Positions 52,443-60,629 are shown, numbered from the stretch's first letter. The stretch: 64,000 bases of DNA from Bacteroidales bacterium (GCA_017616735.1 JAFZXP010000005.1:35805-99804); one strand, 5' to 3'. Translations and numbers: made by a program. The notes: generated by a model from the sequence alone, not told the origin.

Positions 52443-52450
52443 CAAAGATA
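52443..52450 (-). promoter_or_regulatory. Promoter -7 box TATCTTTG for the regulator-OPT-pepT operon
   Basis: Minus-strand TATCTTTGCATG, 24 bases before ATG 52419. Confidence 0.7.
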
Positions 52451-52494
52451 GATATTTTCTCATTACCCATGCATAAAAAAATGCATAAAAATAG

Positions 52495-52522
52495 AAATCC
52501 GACACCAGGCAGCGTCGGATTT
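52495..52522 (-). terminator. Terminator hairpin after the coiled-coil lipoprotein gene
   Basis: 9-bp stem AAATCCGAC/GTCGGATTT (52495-52503/52514-52522), followed on the minus strand by TTTCTATTTTTATG. Confidence 0.8.
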
Positions 52523-52550
52523 CCGTAAATATTGAAAACGAGCAGAAAAA

Positions 52551-53399
52551 TTACTTGGTTATTGCAACCAAATATTTTGTTACACTCCAGAATGCCTCTG
52601 GATTTGTAATCACGATTTGAACGGTTGTCTTGTCAACATTCTCGATGCTGTATGAACCAACCGGGTGGCTTGAGATAACCACAGCCTTCTTAGCGTTGAA
52701 GGTGATGGTCTTGAGTTCGCGCTTGTCAGCTCTTGTGAACTCCTCGGTAGGAACTTCCTGCTTGAGGACGTTCTTGAGGTTTGACATGATACCTTTAGCC
52801 TTAAGGTCTTTCTTGCTGGCGCCAATGTAATAAACGGCGTTCATCTCGTTGACCTGCATCATGTTAGCGTTTGTCAAGCTCTCAATCTGATTGTTAGCGT
52901 TGTTGAGATCGCTATTGAGGTTGTCGACCTGTGTGTTGAGGTTGGCAATCTGACCGTCTTTTTCAGCAATCTGACCCTGCAGATTAGCAATCATCTCTTC
53001 CTTTTCTTCAAGCTGTGCCTGGAGTTTCTTCACCTGAGCGCGGAGGTTGGCGTTGCTCTTCTTTGACTGTGCCAAAACGTTGTCAAGTGAATCGAGACGA
53101 GCGTGGTTAGCAGCCATGACTTCTTTCAACTGGATGAGTTCTGAAACCATCTGTTCTCTCTGATTGCCTTCCTGCTGGACCAAAAGGATACCTTCTGCGT
53201 CACGGATGGCCTGAAGGTTGTTCTCCACCTCATTGAGGATACCCAGTGTGGCGTTGAATTCGTTCTCCATTGTCTGATTCTCGACAACAAGAGCTTCCTT
53301 CTCAGCTAATAAAGCCTGATACTTCTTTGAACTCTCAACGCATGAGCTCATTACGAGAGCTACTAATGCGACTGACAAAATTGCTAATGTTTTCTTCAT
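52551..53399 (-). CDS. Coiled-coil lipoprotein
   Basis: 282 residues. Lipobox VMSSC (Cys20). Residues about 25-185 are one long coiled coil of heptads rich in Leu, Glu, Gln and Asn (KEALVVENQTMENEF, LQAQLEEKEEMIANLQGQ, then NLNTQVDNLNSDLNNANNQ). A globular C-terminal domain of about 90 residues follows (NEMNAVYYIGASKKDLKAKG, VISSHPVGSYSIENVDKT). Such proteins can reach across the periplasm; similar conserved lipoproteins are common in Bacteroidales without a known function. Monocistronic by context: a terminator follows, and the gene is divergent from the MATE gene. Confidence 0.82.
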   Translation of the reverse strand: MKKTLAILSVALVALVMSSCVESSKKYQALLAEKEALVVENQTMENEFNATLGILNEVENNLQAIRDAEGILLVQQEGNQREQMVSELIQLKEVMAANHARLDSLDNVLAQSKKSNANLRAQVKKLQAQLEEKEEMIANLQGQIAEKDGQIANLNTQVDNLNSDLNNANNQIESLTNANMMQVNEMNAVYYIGASKKDLKAKGIMSNLKNVLKQEVPTEEFTRADKRELKTITFNAKKAVVISSHPVGSYSIENVDKTTVQIVITNPEAFWSVTKYLVAITK

Positions 53400-53533
53400 T
53401 GTGTTATAATTTTAAATTAGTCTGTGCTAATCCGGATAGTTAGGTGCTAAAACCGTACCAAACTGTGATTTTTTAATAAAATTTTGTTAATTCATTGATT
53501 ATCAATGCGATAACTTTTTCCGCTTTTTTCATT

Positions 53534-53584
53534 TCCACATCAACTTGTGTGGAATAGTGTGGAATCGCTCCACAAATCTCCACA
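53534..53584. promoter_or_regulatory. Cluster of five TGTGGA half-sites with dyad symmetry
   Basis: TCCACA at 53534, TGTGGA at 53548 and 53558, TCCACA at 53569 and 53579. The last four form TGTGGA-N4-TGTGGA-N5-TCCACA-N4-TCCACA, symmetric about 53566, with 10-bp spacing inside each pair. Candidate operator or RNA hairpin between divergent genes. The remaining parts of the 53400-53667 gap show only the MATE promoter box. Confidence 0.6.
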
Positions 53585-53643
53585 ACTCCTTGATTTTCCT
53601 GCGCAAAGGTAGGAATTTATTTGATACCTACAACAATATTTTT

Positions 53644-53651
53644 TATTTTTG
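53644..53651 (+). promoter_or_regulatory. Promoter -7 box TATTTTTG for the MATE gene
   Basis: 16 bases before ATG 53668; it excludes an in-frame start at 53545. Confidence 0.65.
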
Positions 53652-53667
53652 CATAAAATTTTTTCAA

Positions 53668-54966
53668 ATGAATCGGGATATTTTAAAATTGGCCATTCCC
53701 AACATTATCAGCAATATAACCGTTCCGTTGCTGGGTCTTGTCGACATGACGCTGATGGGACATCTGAACTCGTCTGTTTATATTGGCGCGATTGCTTTGG
53801 GAGGAACCATTTTCAGTGTGCTGTATTCATTTTTCAGTTTCTTGCGAGCAGGCACCACCGGCTTCACAGCCCAATCGTATGGCGGCAACAACATTTCAGA
53901 AATAAGCCATTCGCTATACCGCTCGATAGCCATTGCCGTTTTAGCCTCCTTATTAATATTGAGTATCCAGCATCCAATAGCCAAGATAAGCCTTTTGCTG
54001 TTGGACGGAAGCGATGAGGTGCGCAACCTGGCTATCACATATTTCTACGTCAGGATTTGGGCAGCACCGGCCAACATGTTGCTGTACTGCCTCAACGGAT
54101 GGTTCATCGGGATGCAGAACACCAGGATTCCGATGACCATAGCTATTGTCATCAACATTTTGAACATAGTATTTAGTGTGTTATTCGTCATGGTTATGCA
54201 CCAGAACGTGGTTGGAGTTGCACTTGGCACAGTCATAGCGCAATACTGCGGTCTGGCCACAGCCGTGATTCTATTATTTGTGCGATACCGGCAATATCTG
54301 ACAAAAATTGATTTTGCCATCTTGCTCGACCTTGGCAAAATCAAACGTTTCTTCAAAGTCAACACCGACCTGATGATCAGAAGCATACTGCTGGTGCTGA
54401 CCATAGCCTTTTTCACCAACCAGTCGGCCAAACTTGGGGATGACATTTTGAGTGTCAACATGATACTCTTGCAGTTCTTCTATATTTTCTCATATTTCAC
54501 CGACGGATTCGCTTATGCCGGCGAAGCTCTTGTGGGAAAATTCATCGGTTCGCGCGACAGCGACAGCCTGAGCAAGGTGGTCAAGCAGCTGTTCAAATGG
54601 GGCATGCTGATCAGCTTGCCTTTCGCCATTCTTTACGCTCTCTTCCCCACTCCATTTGTGAGAATCATTTCCGACAACCAGACAATCATCGAGCAGGTAC
54701 AACCTTATTATATATATATGGTACTCATCCCCGTGATTACATTCGCCGCCTTCTTGTGGGACGGCATTTACATAGGAGCCACAGCATCCAAAGCCATTCG
54801 CAACACCATGGCAATATCGTCGCTGCTGGTGTTTTTGCCACTTTGGTACTTTCTGGTGCCGCTGTTTGGCAATGACGGCCTTTGGATAGCCTTCCTCGGA
54901 TTTATGGTTGCGCGCGGCGTCAGCATGACATTATCGGCCAAGAAAAATATACTTCAAGTAATTTAA
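53668..54966 (+). CDS. MATE-family efflux transporter (DinF-like)
   Basis: 432 residues from ATG 53668 (MNRDILKLAIPNI). Twelve membrane segments in two six-helix bundles. The start LAIPNIISNITVPLLGLVDMTLMGHL is the MATE signature with the conserved Asp in TM1, and GTTGFTAQSYG follows in TM2; the second half repeats the pattern (YFTDGFAYAGEALVGKFIG). The DinF group exports cationic drugs or bile-type compounds by H+ or Na+ antiport; the substrate is unknown. It is followed after ten bases by the Cas4-like/DUF2779 gene. Confidence 0.92.
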   Translation: MNRDILKLAIPNIISNITVPLLGLVDMTLMGHLNSSVYIGAIALGGTIFSVLYSFFSFLRAGTTGFTAQSYGGNNISEISHSLYRSIAIAVLASLLILSIQHPIAKISLLLLDGSDEVRNLAITYFYVRIWAAPANMLLYCLNGWFIGMQNTRIPMTIAIVINILNIVFSVLFVMVMHQNVVGVALGTVIAQYCGLATAVILLFVRYRQYLTKIDFAILLDLGKIKRFFKVNTDLMIRSILLVLTIAFFTNQSAKLGDDILSVNMILLQFFYIFSYFTDGFAYAGEALVGKFIGSRDSDSLSKVVKQLFKWGMLISLPFAILYALFPTPFVRIISDNQTIIEQVQPYYIYMVLIPVITFAAFLWDGIYIGATASKAIRNTMAISSLLVFLPLWYFLVPLFGNDGLWIAFLGFMVARGVSMTLSAKKNILQVI

Positions 54967-54976
54967 AATCAGCGGG

Positions 54977-56248
54977 ATGCATATACTATCAAAATCGACA
55001 TACATCAAAGGCGAGCAATGCGAGAAGGCCTTGTATCTGTTCAAAAACAGACCATTTTTGCGCGACAAGCTGAGCATGGAGCAACGCGCCAAGTTCAAAC
55101 GCGGCACCGACGTCGGTTTGCTTGCCCAGCAGTACTTTCCCGGAGGCCTCAACATGACACCCAGTTCACCGTCACAGTTCGACAAGCGGTTTCACGAAAC
55201 CATGAGCAACTTGGGCAACCCTGCCATCAATGTGATGTACGAGGCCGTGTTCCAGTATGACGACACTTTGATAATGCTCGACATCATTGTGCGTGACGGC
55301 GACAAATGGCGCGCCATCGAGGTTAAGAGTTCGCTAAGCCTCAGCCCCACATACTACAAGGATGCAGCTTTGCAGTATTATGTCCTTAAAGGTTGCAATG
55401 TCCCGCTCTCCGACATGCAGCTGATGTATCTCAATGCCGATTATGTCAAACAAGGCGAGCTGGACTTATCACAACTATTTCTGTTTCAATCGGTTAAACA
55501 GTATGCCGAAAGCTATCAGGATGTGATAGCCAAGAATATATCCAACTTCAAAAACATCATCAAGCAGCCTCATTCCCCCAAAATTCCAATCGGCAACCAA
55601 TGCGAAACGCCCTACCGTTGCGAGTTTCACGGCTATTGTTGGAAAGACGTTCCAAACGAAAGCGACAAACCATACACCATTGATTATAAATCGCTTTACA
55701 ATCTTTTAGGAGACACCAACCAGCCGACGGCATACCTGAATTTGCTGTTTTACCGGCCCGCGGTGCCTATTTTCGACGGCGACAAGCCTTACACCGAGTT
55801 TATCATAGGATTCTCGATTTTATCCAACAACGGCCGTTACGACCGAGTTTACCGATGGAACTGCCTCGACGACATGTCGCGATGGAAAGAGAGCATCCCT
55901 CTGCTCATCGAACAGCTGGCAGGCTACGAGCGTGTGGTATGCTTCGCACCACAGAACATCACGGCATCGTTACAGCGCTTCAACCTCGATGTCGCCAAAG
56001 AGCTAAACTATAAGATCATCAACCTCAGAGAGGTGCTGCAACAATCCGACTTCCACCACGAGAAGGTCAAAAACGACTTCTCCCTGAAGAACGTCTACGA
56101 GAGCGTCTTTACCGACAAGACACTCTTCGAACACAGCCGCATCATACTCAACGCCACCAGCGACAACTTGGCGGAAAGGCTGCTCGTCGACAGCGACCTC
56201 GAACTGGAAAACAAGGCTCTTCGCGACATCTACAACCACTTAGCCTGA
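54977..56248 (+). CDS. Cas4-like Fe-S nuclease fused to a degenerate DUF2779 domain
   Basis: 423 residues, cytoplasmic. The N-terminal half is a PD-(D/E)XK nuclease of the Cas4/RecB type: Glu89 (MYEAVF), Asp102 (LIMLDIIV), Glu115-x-Lys117 (AIEVKSS), then Gln133/Tyr (ALQYYVL). The four cysteines expected for an iron-sulfur cluster are Cys15 (GEQCEKALY), Cys209, Cys215 and Cys221 (CETPYRCEFHGYC). The C-terminal half (about 245-423) aligns in pattern with DUF2779, but the acidic LDFET block expected for an RNase H-like exonuclease reads LNLLF before RPAVPIFDGDKPY. So the nuclease half looks intact and the second half catalytically dead. No CRISPR or recombination genes adjoin it except dnaB downstream. 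Confidence 0.75.
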   Translation: MHILSKSTYIKGEQCEKALYLFKNRPFLRDKLSMEQRAKFKRGTDVGLLAQQYFPGGLNMTPSSPSQFDKRFHETMSNLGNPAINVMYEAVFQYDDTLIMLDIIVRDGDKWRAIEVKSSLSLSPTYYKDAALQYYVLKGCNVPLSDMQLMYLNADYVKQGELDLSQLFLFQSVKQYAESYQDVIAKNISNFKNIIKQPHSPKIPIGNQCETPYRCEFHGYCWKDVPNESDKPYTIDYKSLYNLLGDTNQPTAYLNLLFYRPAVPIFDGDKPYTEFIIGFSILSNNGRYDRVYRWNCLDDMSRWKESIPLLIEQLAGYERVVCFAPQNITASLQRFNLDVAKELNYKIINLREVLQQSDFHHEKVKNDFSLKNVYESVFTDKTLFEHSRIILNATSDNLAERLLVDSDLELENKALRDIYNHLA

Positions 56249-56295
56249 CAGGCAAAAAAGTTATCAACATTTTATAAACAAACTATCATTATTTA

Positions 56296-56303
56296 TACCT
56301 TTG
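56296..56303 (+). promoter_or_regulatory. Promoter -7 box TACCTTTG for dnaB
   Basis: Only four bases separate the box from ATG 56308, suggesting a leaderless or near-leaderless mRNA. Confidence 0.65.
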
Positions 56304-56307
56304 CGGT

Positions 56308-57861
56308 ATGAATAACGACAGTAAAAAAAGAACAGGATTTATAAAGGCACAAAGCGTTCCGTCAGCAGTCGAACTGCTTGACAGTCAAGGACGTATACCA
56401 CCACAAGCCGTCGACTTGGAAGAGGTGGTTTTGGGTGCCCTCATGCTTGAGAAAGAGGCCGTGAACGCCGTCATCGACATTTTGTCGCCAGAGGTGTTTT
56501 ACAAGGAGGCTCACCAGATTATTTTCGAAGCAATCAAGGATTTGTTCACCAAATCAGAGCCGATTGATATTCTGACCGTGACCAACCATCTGAAGTCGAC
56601 AGGCGACTTGGAGGCGGTTGGCGGACCGTACTACATTTCGCAGCTCACCAACCGCGTGGTGTCGTCGGCCAATATCGAGTACCACTCACGCATCATTCTT
56701 CAGAAATACATCCAGCGCCGTCTCATCCAGATTTCGTCCGAAACCATAAAAGACGCCTACGAGGATTCAGCCGACGTGTTCGATTTGCTCGACAGCGCCG
56801 AGAACAAGCTGTTCCAAATCAGCGAGAACAACCTGCGCCGCAACTACGACCAGATGCCCGACCTTGTGAAACTGGCCATCGACGATATCGAAAAGGCTAA
56901 AAACGCCGGTTCCACCTTGCGTGGCGTTCCATCAGGATACACAGCTCTTGACCGCATCACACAAGGATGGCAGAAGTCGGATCTAATCATCCTGGCAGCG
57001 CGTCCGTCAATGGGTAAAACAGCTTTTGCCCTCAATATGGCGCGCAATGCCGCTGTCGATTTCAACAAACCCATCGCCTTCTTCTCGCTTGAGATGTCGT
57101 CGGTGCAGCTGGTCACCCGTTTGATTTCATCCGAAACATCGCTGACAGCCGACAAGCTGCGCACCGGACAGCTGGCCGAATACGAATGGCAGCAGCTCAA
57201 CACCAAGGTGTCGCCGCTTATCAATGCCAAACTTTTCATAGACGACACCCCACAGCTTTCGGTGTTCGACCTACGCGCCAAATGCCGTCGACTCAAACAG
57301 CAGCACGACATTCAGATGGTGTTTATCGATTATCTGCAACTGATGACAGCCAAGACCGAGAAAAACGGCAACCGCGAGCAGGAAATCAGCAACATCAGCC
57401 GTTCGCTCAAGAGTTTGGCAAAGGAGCTCAACATCCCAGTGCTGGCTCTTTCACAGCTGTCGCGTAGCGTTGAGACACGTCCGGGCTCCAAGAAGCCTAT
57501 ACTTTCCGACCTTCGTGAATCGGGTGCAATCGAGCAGGACGCCGACATGGTAATCTTTATTTATCGTCCGGAATATTACGGGCTGAGCGAAGACGAAGAC
57601 CATTCCTCAACCAAGGGCAAGGCTGTAATAAATATCGCCAAGCACCGTAACGGTAAACTTGGCGATGTAGAGTTGCGCTTTGTTGGACAGTACGCCCGAT
57701 TTGAAGATTTGGAGCAGATACCGTCCGCTGGCGCCGAACCAGGAGTTGGCAACGATGCCGGCGGCAACGATCAGCCGTCACAGTTCGCTCCCAACCCCAA
57801 CTTCAACGCTCCAAGCGAACGACGTTTCAAGTCAAAAATGAATGACGACGTTCCATTTTAG
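56308..57861 (+). CDS. dnaB: Replicative DNA helicase DnaB
   Basis: Hexameric 5'-3' helicase at the replication fork. 517 residues. The N-terminal helical domain begins at about 25 (GRIPPQAVDLEEVVLGALML). The RecA-like C-terminal domain has Walker A LAARPSMGKTAFAL, SLEMSSVQLVTRLISSE, Walker B VFIDYLQLM, and SQLSRSVETRPGSKKPILSDLRESGAIEQDAD (arginine finger, split here only for description). No intein is present. The disordered tail of about 45 residues is rich in Asn, Pro and Gly. Start ATG 56308 is set by the promoter box just upstream. Followed by a strong hairpin terminator. Confidence 0.97.
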   Translation: MNNDSKKRTGFIKAQSVPSAVELLDSQGRIPPQAVDLEEVVLGALMLEKEAVNAVIDILSPEVFYKEAHQIIFEAIKDLFTKSEPIDILTVTNHLKSTGDLEAVGGPYYISQLTNRVVSSANIEYHSRIILQKYIQRRLIQISSETIKDAYEDSADVFDLLDSAENKLFQISENNLRRNYDQMPDLVKLAIDDIEKAKNAGSTLRGVPSGYTALDRITQGWQKSDLIILAARPSMGKTAFALNMARNAAVDFNKPIAFFSLEMSSVQLVTRLISSETSLTADKLRTGQLAEYEWQQLNTKVSPLINAKLFIDDTPQLSVFDLRAKCRRLKQQHDIQMVFIDYLQLMTAKTEKNGNREQEISNISRSLKSLAKELNIPVLALSQLSRSVETRPGSKKPILSDLRESGAIEQDADMVIFIYRPEYYGLSEDEDHSSTKGKAVINIAKHRNGKLGDVELRFVGQYARFEDLEQIPSAGAEPGVGNDAGGNDQPSQFAPNPNFNAPSERRFKSKMNDDVPF

Positions 57862-57881
57862 TTAAAAGTTCTTAAAGTTAA

Positions 57882-57916
57882 AAGAGGGATTATCGCAGAT
57901 TACGACAATCCCTCTT
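57882..57916. terminator. Bidirectional terminator between dnaB and the carbamate kinase gene
   Basis: 10-bp stem AAGAGGGATT/AATCCCTCTT (57882-57891/57907-57916). T-rich ATTCTTTTT follows on the plus strand and TTTAACTTT on the minus strand. Confidence 0.85.
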
Positions 57917-57936
57917 ATTCTTTTTAAATTTATTAA

Positions 57937-58875
57937 CTACTTAACGATTCTCGTTCCAGCGTTTGGATTTCCCAGGCTTGTAGCGTCGGTGATAACAGCT
58001 TCGTGACCTGTTTCCTCGACAAACTTGATAGCAGCACGCATCTTAGGTGCCATCGAGCCTTCGGTAAACTGACCTTCTTCAAGATATTTCTTGGCTTCGG
58101 CTACAGTGATTCTGCCGAGAGCCTTCTCATTTTCTTTGCGGAAGTTGATATAAGCCTGCGGCACATCGGTCAGGATGTAGAATTCGTCGGCTTTCACCTG
58201 CACTGCTGCCAGCGATGAAGCAAGGTCTTTGTCGATAACGGCCTCAACTCCAACATAGTATCCGTCTTTTTCAACGACAGGAATGCCGCCGCCACCTACT
58301 GTAACGACGATATTTCCACCTCTTGCGAGCTGTTCGACGAGCTCAATATTATTGATTTCCAATGGTTTTGGAGACGCCACAACTTTACGCCAGCCTCTAC
58401 CCTTCGGATCTTCTTTAAACACGGCGCCGGTGGCGGCGGCATAATCTTCAGCCTCTTCCTTCTCGTAGTAAGGACCTACAGGTTTGGTAGGATTTTTGAA
58501 CATAGGGTCGTTACCGTCAACCAAAACACGGGTCACCAAAGTAACAATATTGTGCTTATAACCATTCTGCGACAACACTTTACGGAATCCGGTCTCAATC
58601 ATGTAACCGATCGAACCCTGAGTTTCGGACACGCAGAAATCCATTGGCATCGGCTGCACCTCGAACATCTTGGCACCGGCTTCGTGCTGAAGCATCACAT
58701 TGCCCACCTGAGGACCATTGCCATGGCCGATAATGAGATTGTCACCATTTTTAATGAAGCTCATCAAAGCCTCGCATGTTTCTGTAACATTCTCAATCTG
58801 TTCTTTGTAAGTTCCTTTTTGATTGCTTCTCAATAAAGCGTTTCCGCCGAGAGCCACAACAACTAATTTACTCAT
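57937..58875 (-). CDS. arcC: Carbamate kinase
   Basis: Reversible transfer of phosphate from carbamoyl phosphate to ADP, the ATP-yielding step of arginine or citrulline fermentation. 312 residues, normal length. Start VVVALGGNALL, then IIGHGNGPQVGN, GSIGYMIETG, PTKPVGPYY, the substrate loop GRGWRKVVASPKP, TVGGGGIPVV, and AVIDKDLASSLAA. No arginine deiminase or ornithine carbamoyltransferase is next to it. It is 29 bases after the small EamA-like gene on the same strand and lacks its own clear promoter box, so co-transcription is likely. Confidence 0.96.
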   Translation of the reverse strand: MSKLVVVALGGNALLRSNQKGTYKEQIENVTETCEALMSFIKNGDNLIIGHGNGPQVGNVMLQHEAGAKMFEVQPMPMDFCVSETQGSIGYMIETGFRKVLSQNGYKHNIVTLVTRVLVDGNDPMFKNPTKPVGPYYEKEEAEDYAAATGAVFKEDPKGRGWRKVVASPKPLEINNIELVEQLARGGNIVVTVGGGGIPVVEKDGYYVGVEAVIDKDLASSLAAVQVKADEFYILTDVPQAYINFRKENEKALGRITVAEAKKYLEEGQFTEGSMAPKMRAAIKFVEETGHEAVITDATSLGNPNAGTRIVK

Positions 58876-58904
58876 AATTATATCTTTAACTATTAATTCT
58901 CAAG

Positions 58905-59255
58905 TTATTTTGCTATCATTCCAACGCCAAGCATCACCAGCAGCACACCGACCCACCTCACCACCGGAATGGCTTCACCCAAGAAAAACATGGCCAGAAG
59001 CATGGTGAACACATAGCTGATGCTGGTCAGAGGATAAACCACCGACAGCTGATAAGTTTTAAGCATAAACATGTAAATAACCATAGCTATGACATATAAT
59101 ATCAAAGCCAAGCCCAGCTGCCAGTTGAAGAAACTGCGGAAGAAGGCCCAAGTCATGCTGTATTCCACCACCTTCTCCATTCCCAATTTCATAAAATATT
59201 GGGCGACGGCGAGGAAACCCGACTGTATTATCGCTATGATTATCAGTTTAAGCAT
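58905..59255 (-). CDS. Four-helix EamA/SMR-like membrane protein
   Basis: 116 residues with four membrane helices, the size of small multidrug resistance proteins or of an EamA half-unit. The last helices (YPLTSISYVFTMLLAMFFLGEAI, VGVLLVMLGVGMIA) are typical of the DMT superfamily. The glutamate that SMR proteins such as EmrE need in the first helix is absent (IIAIIQSGFLAVAQYFMKLG), so a classical drug/proton antiporter is unlikely; ArnE-like lipid-sugar flipping is one alternative. The TAATTTTG box is ten bases from the ATG. Confidence 0.8.
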   Translation of the reverse strand: MLKLIIIAIIQSGFLAVAQYFMKLGMEKVVEYSMTWAFFRSFFNWQLGLALILYVIAMVIYMFMLKTYQLSVVYPLTSISYVFTMLLAMFFLGEAIPVVRWVGVLLVMLGVGMIAK

Positions 59256-59265
59256 AAAATGTCCG

Positions 59266-59273
59266 CAAAATTA
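59266..59273 (-). promoter_or_regulatory. Promoter -7 box TAATTTTG for the EamA-like and carbamate kinase genes
   Basis: Minus strand, ten bases before ATG 59255; a short leader. Confidence 0.6.
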
Positions 59274-59282
59274 CGACTTTTT

Positions 59283-59993
59283 TCAATCCAAATAATAATC
59301 TTTTAAAAAGTCTTTGTATTCTTTGGTAAAGGAATGATCGGGGTGTCGCAGTATGAAAACTTCGCTTTCAACCTTATCAACTTGATTTACAACGAATTGC
59401 ATGTTTATTCTATTAGGTTCTTTCCCTTCAATCGGAACAATTTTCATCTCTTTTTGCAGATAAAAGCCCTGATTTTCAGCATTTTTCAAAAACGTCCTCG
59501 ATTCGCGCTCGGGCAGCACCAAAGCAAAGCGGCCATCCGGCTTGAGCAATCGTTTTACTGATAGTAGCAAATCATTGTAACTCAATGTATTAGTATGTCT
59601 TGCCAAACCTTTTTTGGCTTTTTCAGGAATATTGTCACCAAAGAAAAACGGCGGATTTGACACTATCAAATCATATTTTTTGTCACAATGCCCGACATAC
59701 TCTCTGACGTCTTCATTTATGGCCTGAAGCTTGTTTTTCCACGCCGAATTGCTGAAATTATGCGCCGCTTCATCACAAGAATCGCTGTCAATCTCCACCG
59801 CGTCGGCGCTTTTGATGCCCTTTTGCGCCAACATCAACGGAATCAGTCCGCAGCCTGTCCCTATATCCAGCACCTCGTCCTTATCCGACACCTCAACCCA
59901 TCGGGAAAGCAAGATTGCGTCAGTCCCGATTTTCATAGTCGAGCGATGATGAAACAAAGCGAATTTTTTGAAGAAAAACGGGCGGCTGTCCAT
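59283..59993 (-). CDS. trmN6: tRNA1(Val) adenine-37 N6-methyltransferase (YfiC type)
   Basis: 236 residues. Rossmann methyltransferase: SAM motif DEVLDIGTGCGLIPLML, acidic residue AVEIDSDS, and the N6-adenine catalytic motif NPPF in DLIVSNPPFFF. The start PFFFKKFALFHHRSTMKIGTDA is the signature of the TrmN6/YfiC group (HxxxxMKVGTD). Modifies A37 of tRNA1(Val). It begins two bases after the rimM stop, so both tRNA/ribosome maturation genes are in one transcript. Confidence 0.93.
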   Translation of the reverse strand: MDSRPFFFKKFALFHHRSTMKIGTDAILLSRWVEVSDKDEVLDIGTGCGLIPLMLAQKGIKSADAVEIDSDSCDEAAHNFSNSAWKNKLQAINEDVREYVGHCDKKYDLIVSNPPFFFGDNIPEKAKKGLARHTNTLSYNDLLLSVKRLLKPDGRFALVLPERESRTFLKNAENQGFYLQKEMKIVPIEGKEPNRINMQFVVNQVDKVESEVFILRHPDHSFTKEYKDFLKDYYLD

Positions 59994-59995
59994 GA

Positions 59996-60523
59996 CTACA
60001 TCTCAAGATACATATCAATCAAGCCTTCGGGAGCATCCACAGTCAACACCTTGTTCTTCTTGTCGACTTTTTTGATAATATCGTCATGCACCGGTATGAG
60101 AATTTCTTTTCCGTCGCGCATAATCTGAATCACAGCCTGAGTCGGATACTCCAGCACATCCGAAATTCTGCCCACCTCGCCTTTTCGTTTGTCAACCAGC
60201 ATAAAGCCTTTTATCTCGCTGAAATAAAAGTCGTCATCATCAAGCTGAGGCATCATCTCGTTGGGTAAAAACACCGCTCTGCCGACAAAAGCCATCGCCT
60301 GTTCCATCTTGGTCACATCCTGCAACTGAACAAACATCTTATCCCCGTTTATCTTCAGATTCTCGATAAAATAAGGAACAAGCGTTCCGTCCTGATCCAC
60401 TAGAATATATCGCAACTCTTTGAAATCCAACGGATTCACCACATCCATCTTGATAGTAACCTCACCCTTCAAACCATGAGTTTTAGTCACTTTTCCAAAA
60501 AAGAAACAGTCGTTTTTTGTCAT
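59996..60523 (-). CDS. rimM: 16S rRNA processing protein RimM
   Basis: Assembly factor for the 30S head domain. 175 residues. RimM N-terminal barrel (FFFGKVTKTHGLKGEVTIKM, with the GLKGE motif) and PRC barrel (DDDDFYFSEIKGFMLVDKRKGEVGRI, EILIPVHDDIIKKVD). In many bacteria it lies between rpsP and trmD; here it is alone with trmN6. A TATTTTTG box is 15 bases before the ATG. Confidence 0.95.
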   Translation of the reverse strand: MTKNDCFFFGKVTKTHGLKGEVTIKMDVVNPLDFKELRYILVDQDGTLVPYFIENLKINGDKMFVQLQDVTKMEQAMAFVGRAVFLPNEMMPQLDDDDFYFSEIKGFMLVDKRKGEVGRISDVLEYPTQAVIQIMRDGKEILIPVHDDIIKKVDKKNKVLTVDAPEGLIDMYLEM

Positions 60524-60537
60524 ACTTACATTTTTTG

Positions 60538-60545
60538 CAAAAATA
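60538..60545 (-). promoter_or_regulatory. Promoter -7 box TATTTTTG for rimM
   Basis: Minus strand, 14 bases before ATG 60523; mirror image of the box at 60630. Confidence 0.65.
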
Positions 60546-60551
60546 GTAAAA

Positions 60552-60623
60552 AGTCTTTAGTCGTTAGTCTTTAGTTTTTAGTGATTAGAATTTTTACTAA
60601 AGTCTAAGGTCTAAAGTCTAAAA
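60552..60623. repeat. Inverted pair of heptamer tracts between divergent promoters
   Basis: 60552-60586: AGTCTTT, AGTCGTT, AGTCTTT, AGTTTTT, AGTGATT. 60596-60623: ACTAAAG, TCTAAGG, TCTAAAG, TCTAAAA. The halves are complementary, so the intergenic region is a near palindrome with a promoter box at each end. Confidence 0.85.
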
Positions 60624-60629
60624 AAATAG

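Noticed and set aside
53534-53584. DnaA boxes of a replication origin
   Set aside because: TGTGGA half-sites resemble TGTGGATAA, but none continues as a full box, and dnaA is not nearby; dnaB at 56308 is not enough.
53545-53667. Upstream start for the MATE gene
   Set aside because: The promoter box at 53644 and the family N terminus favour 53668.
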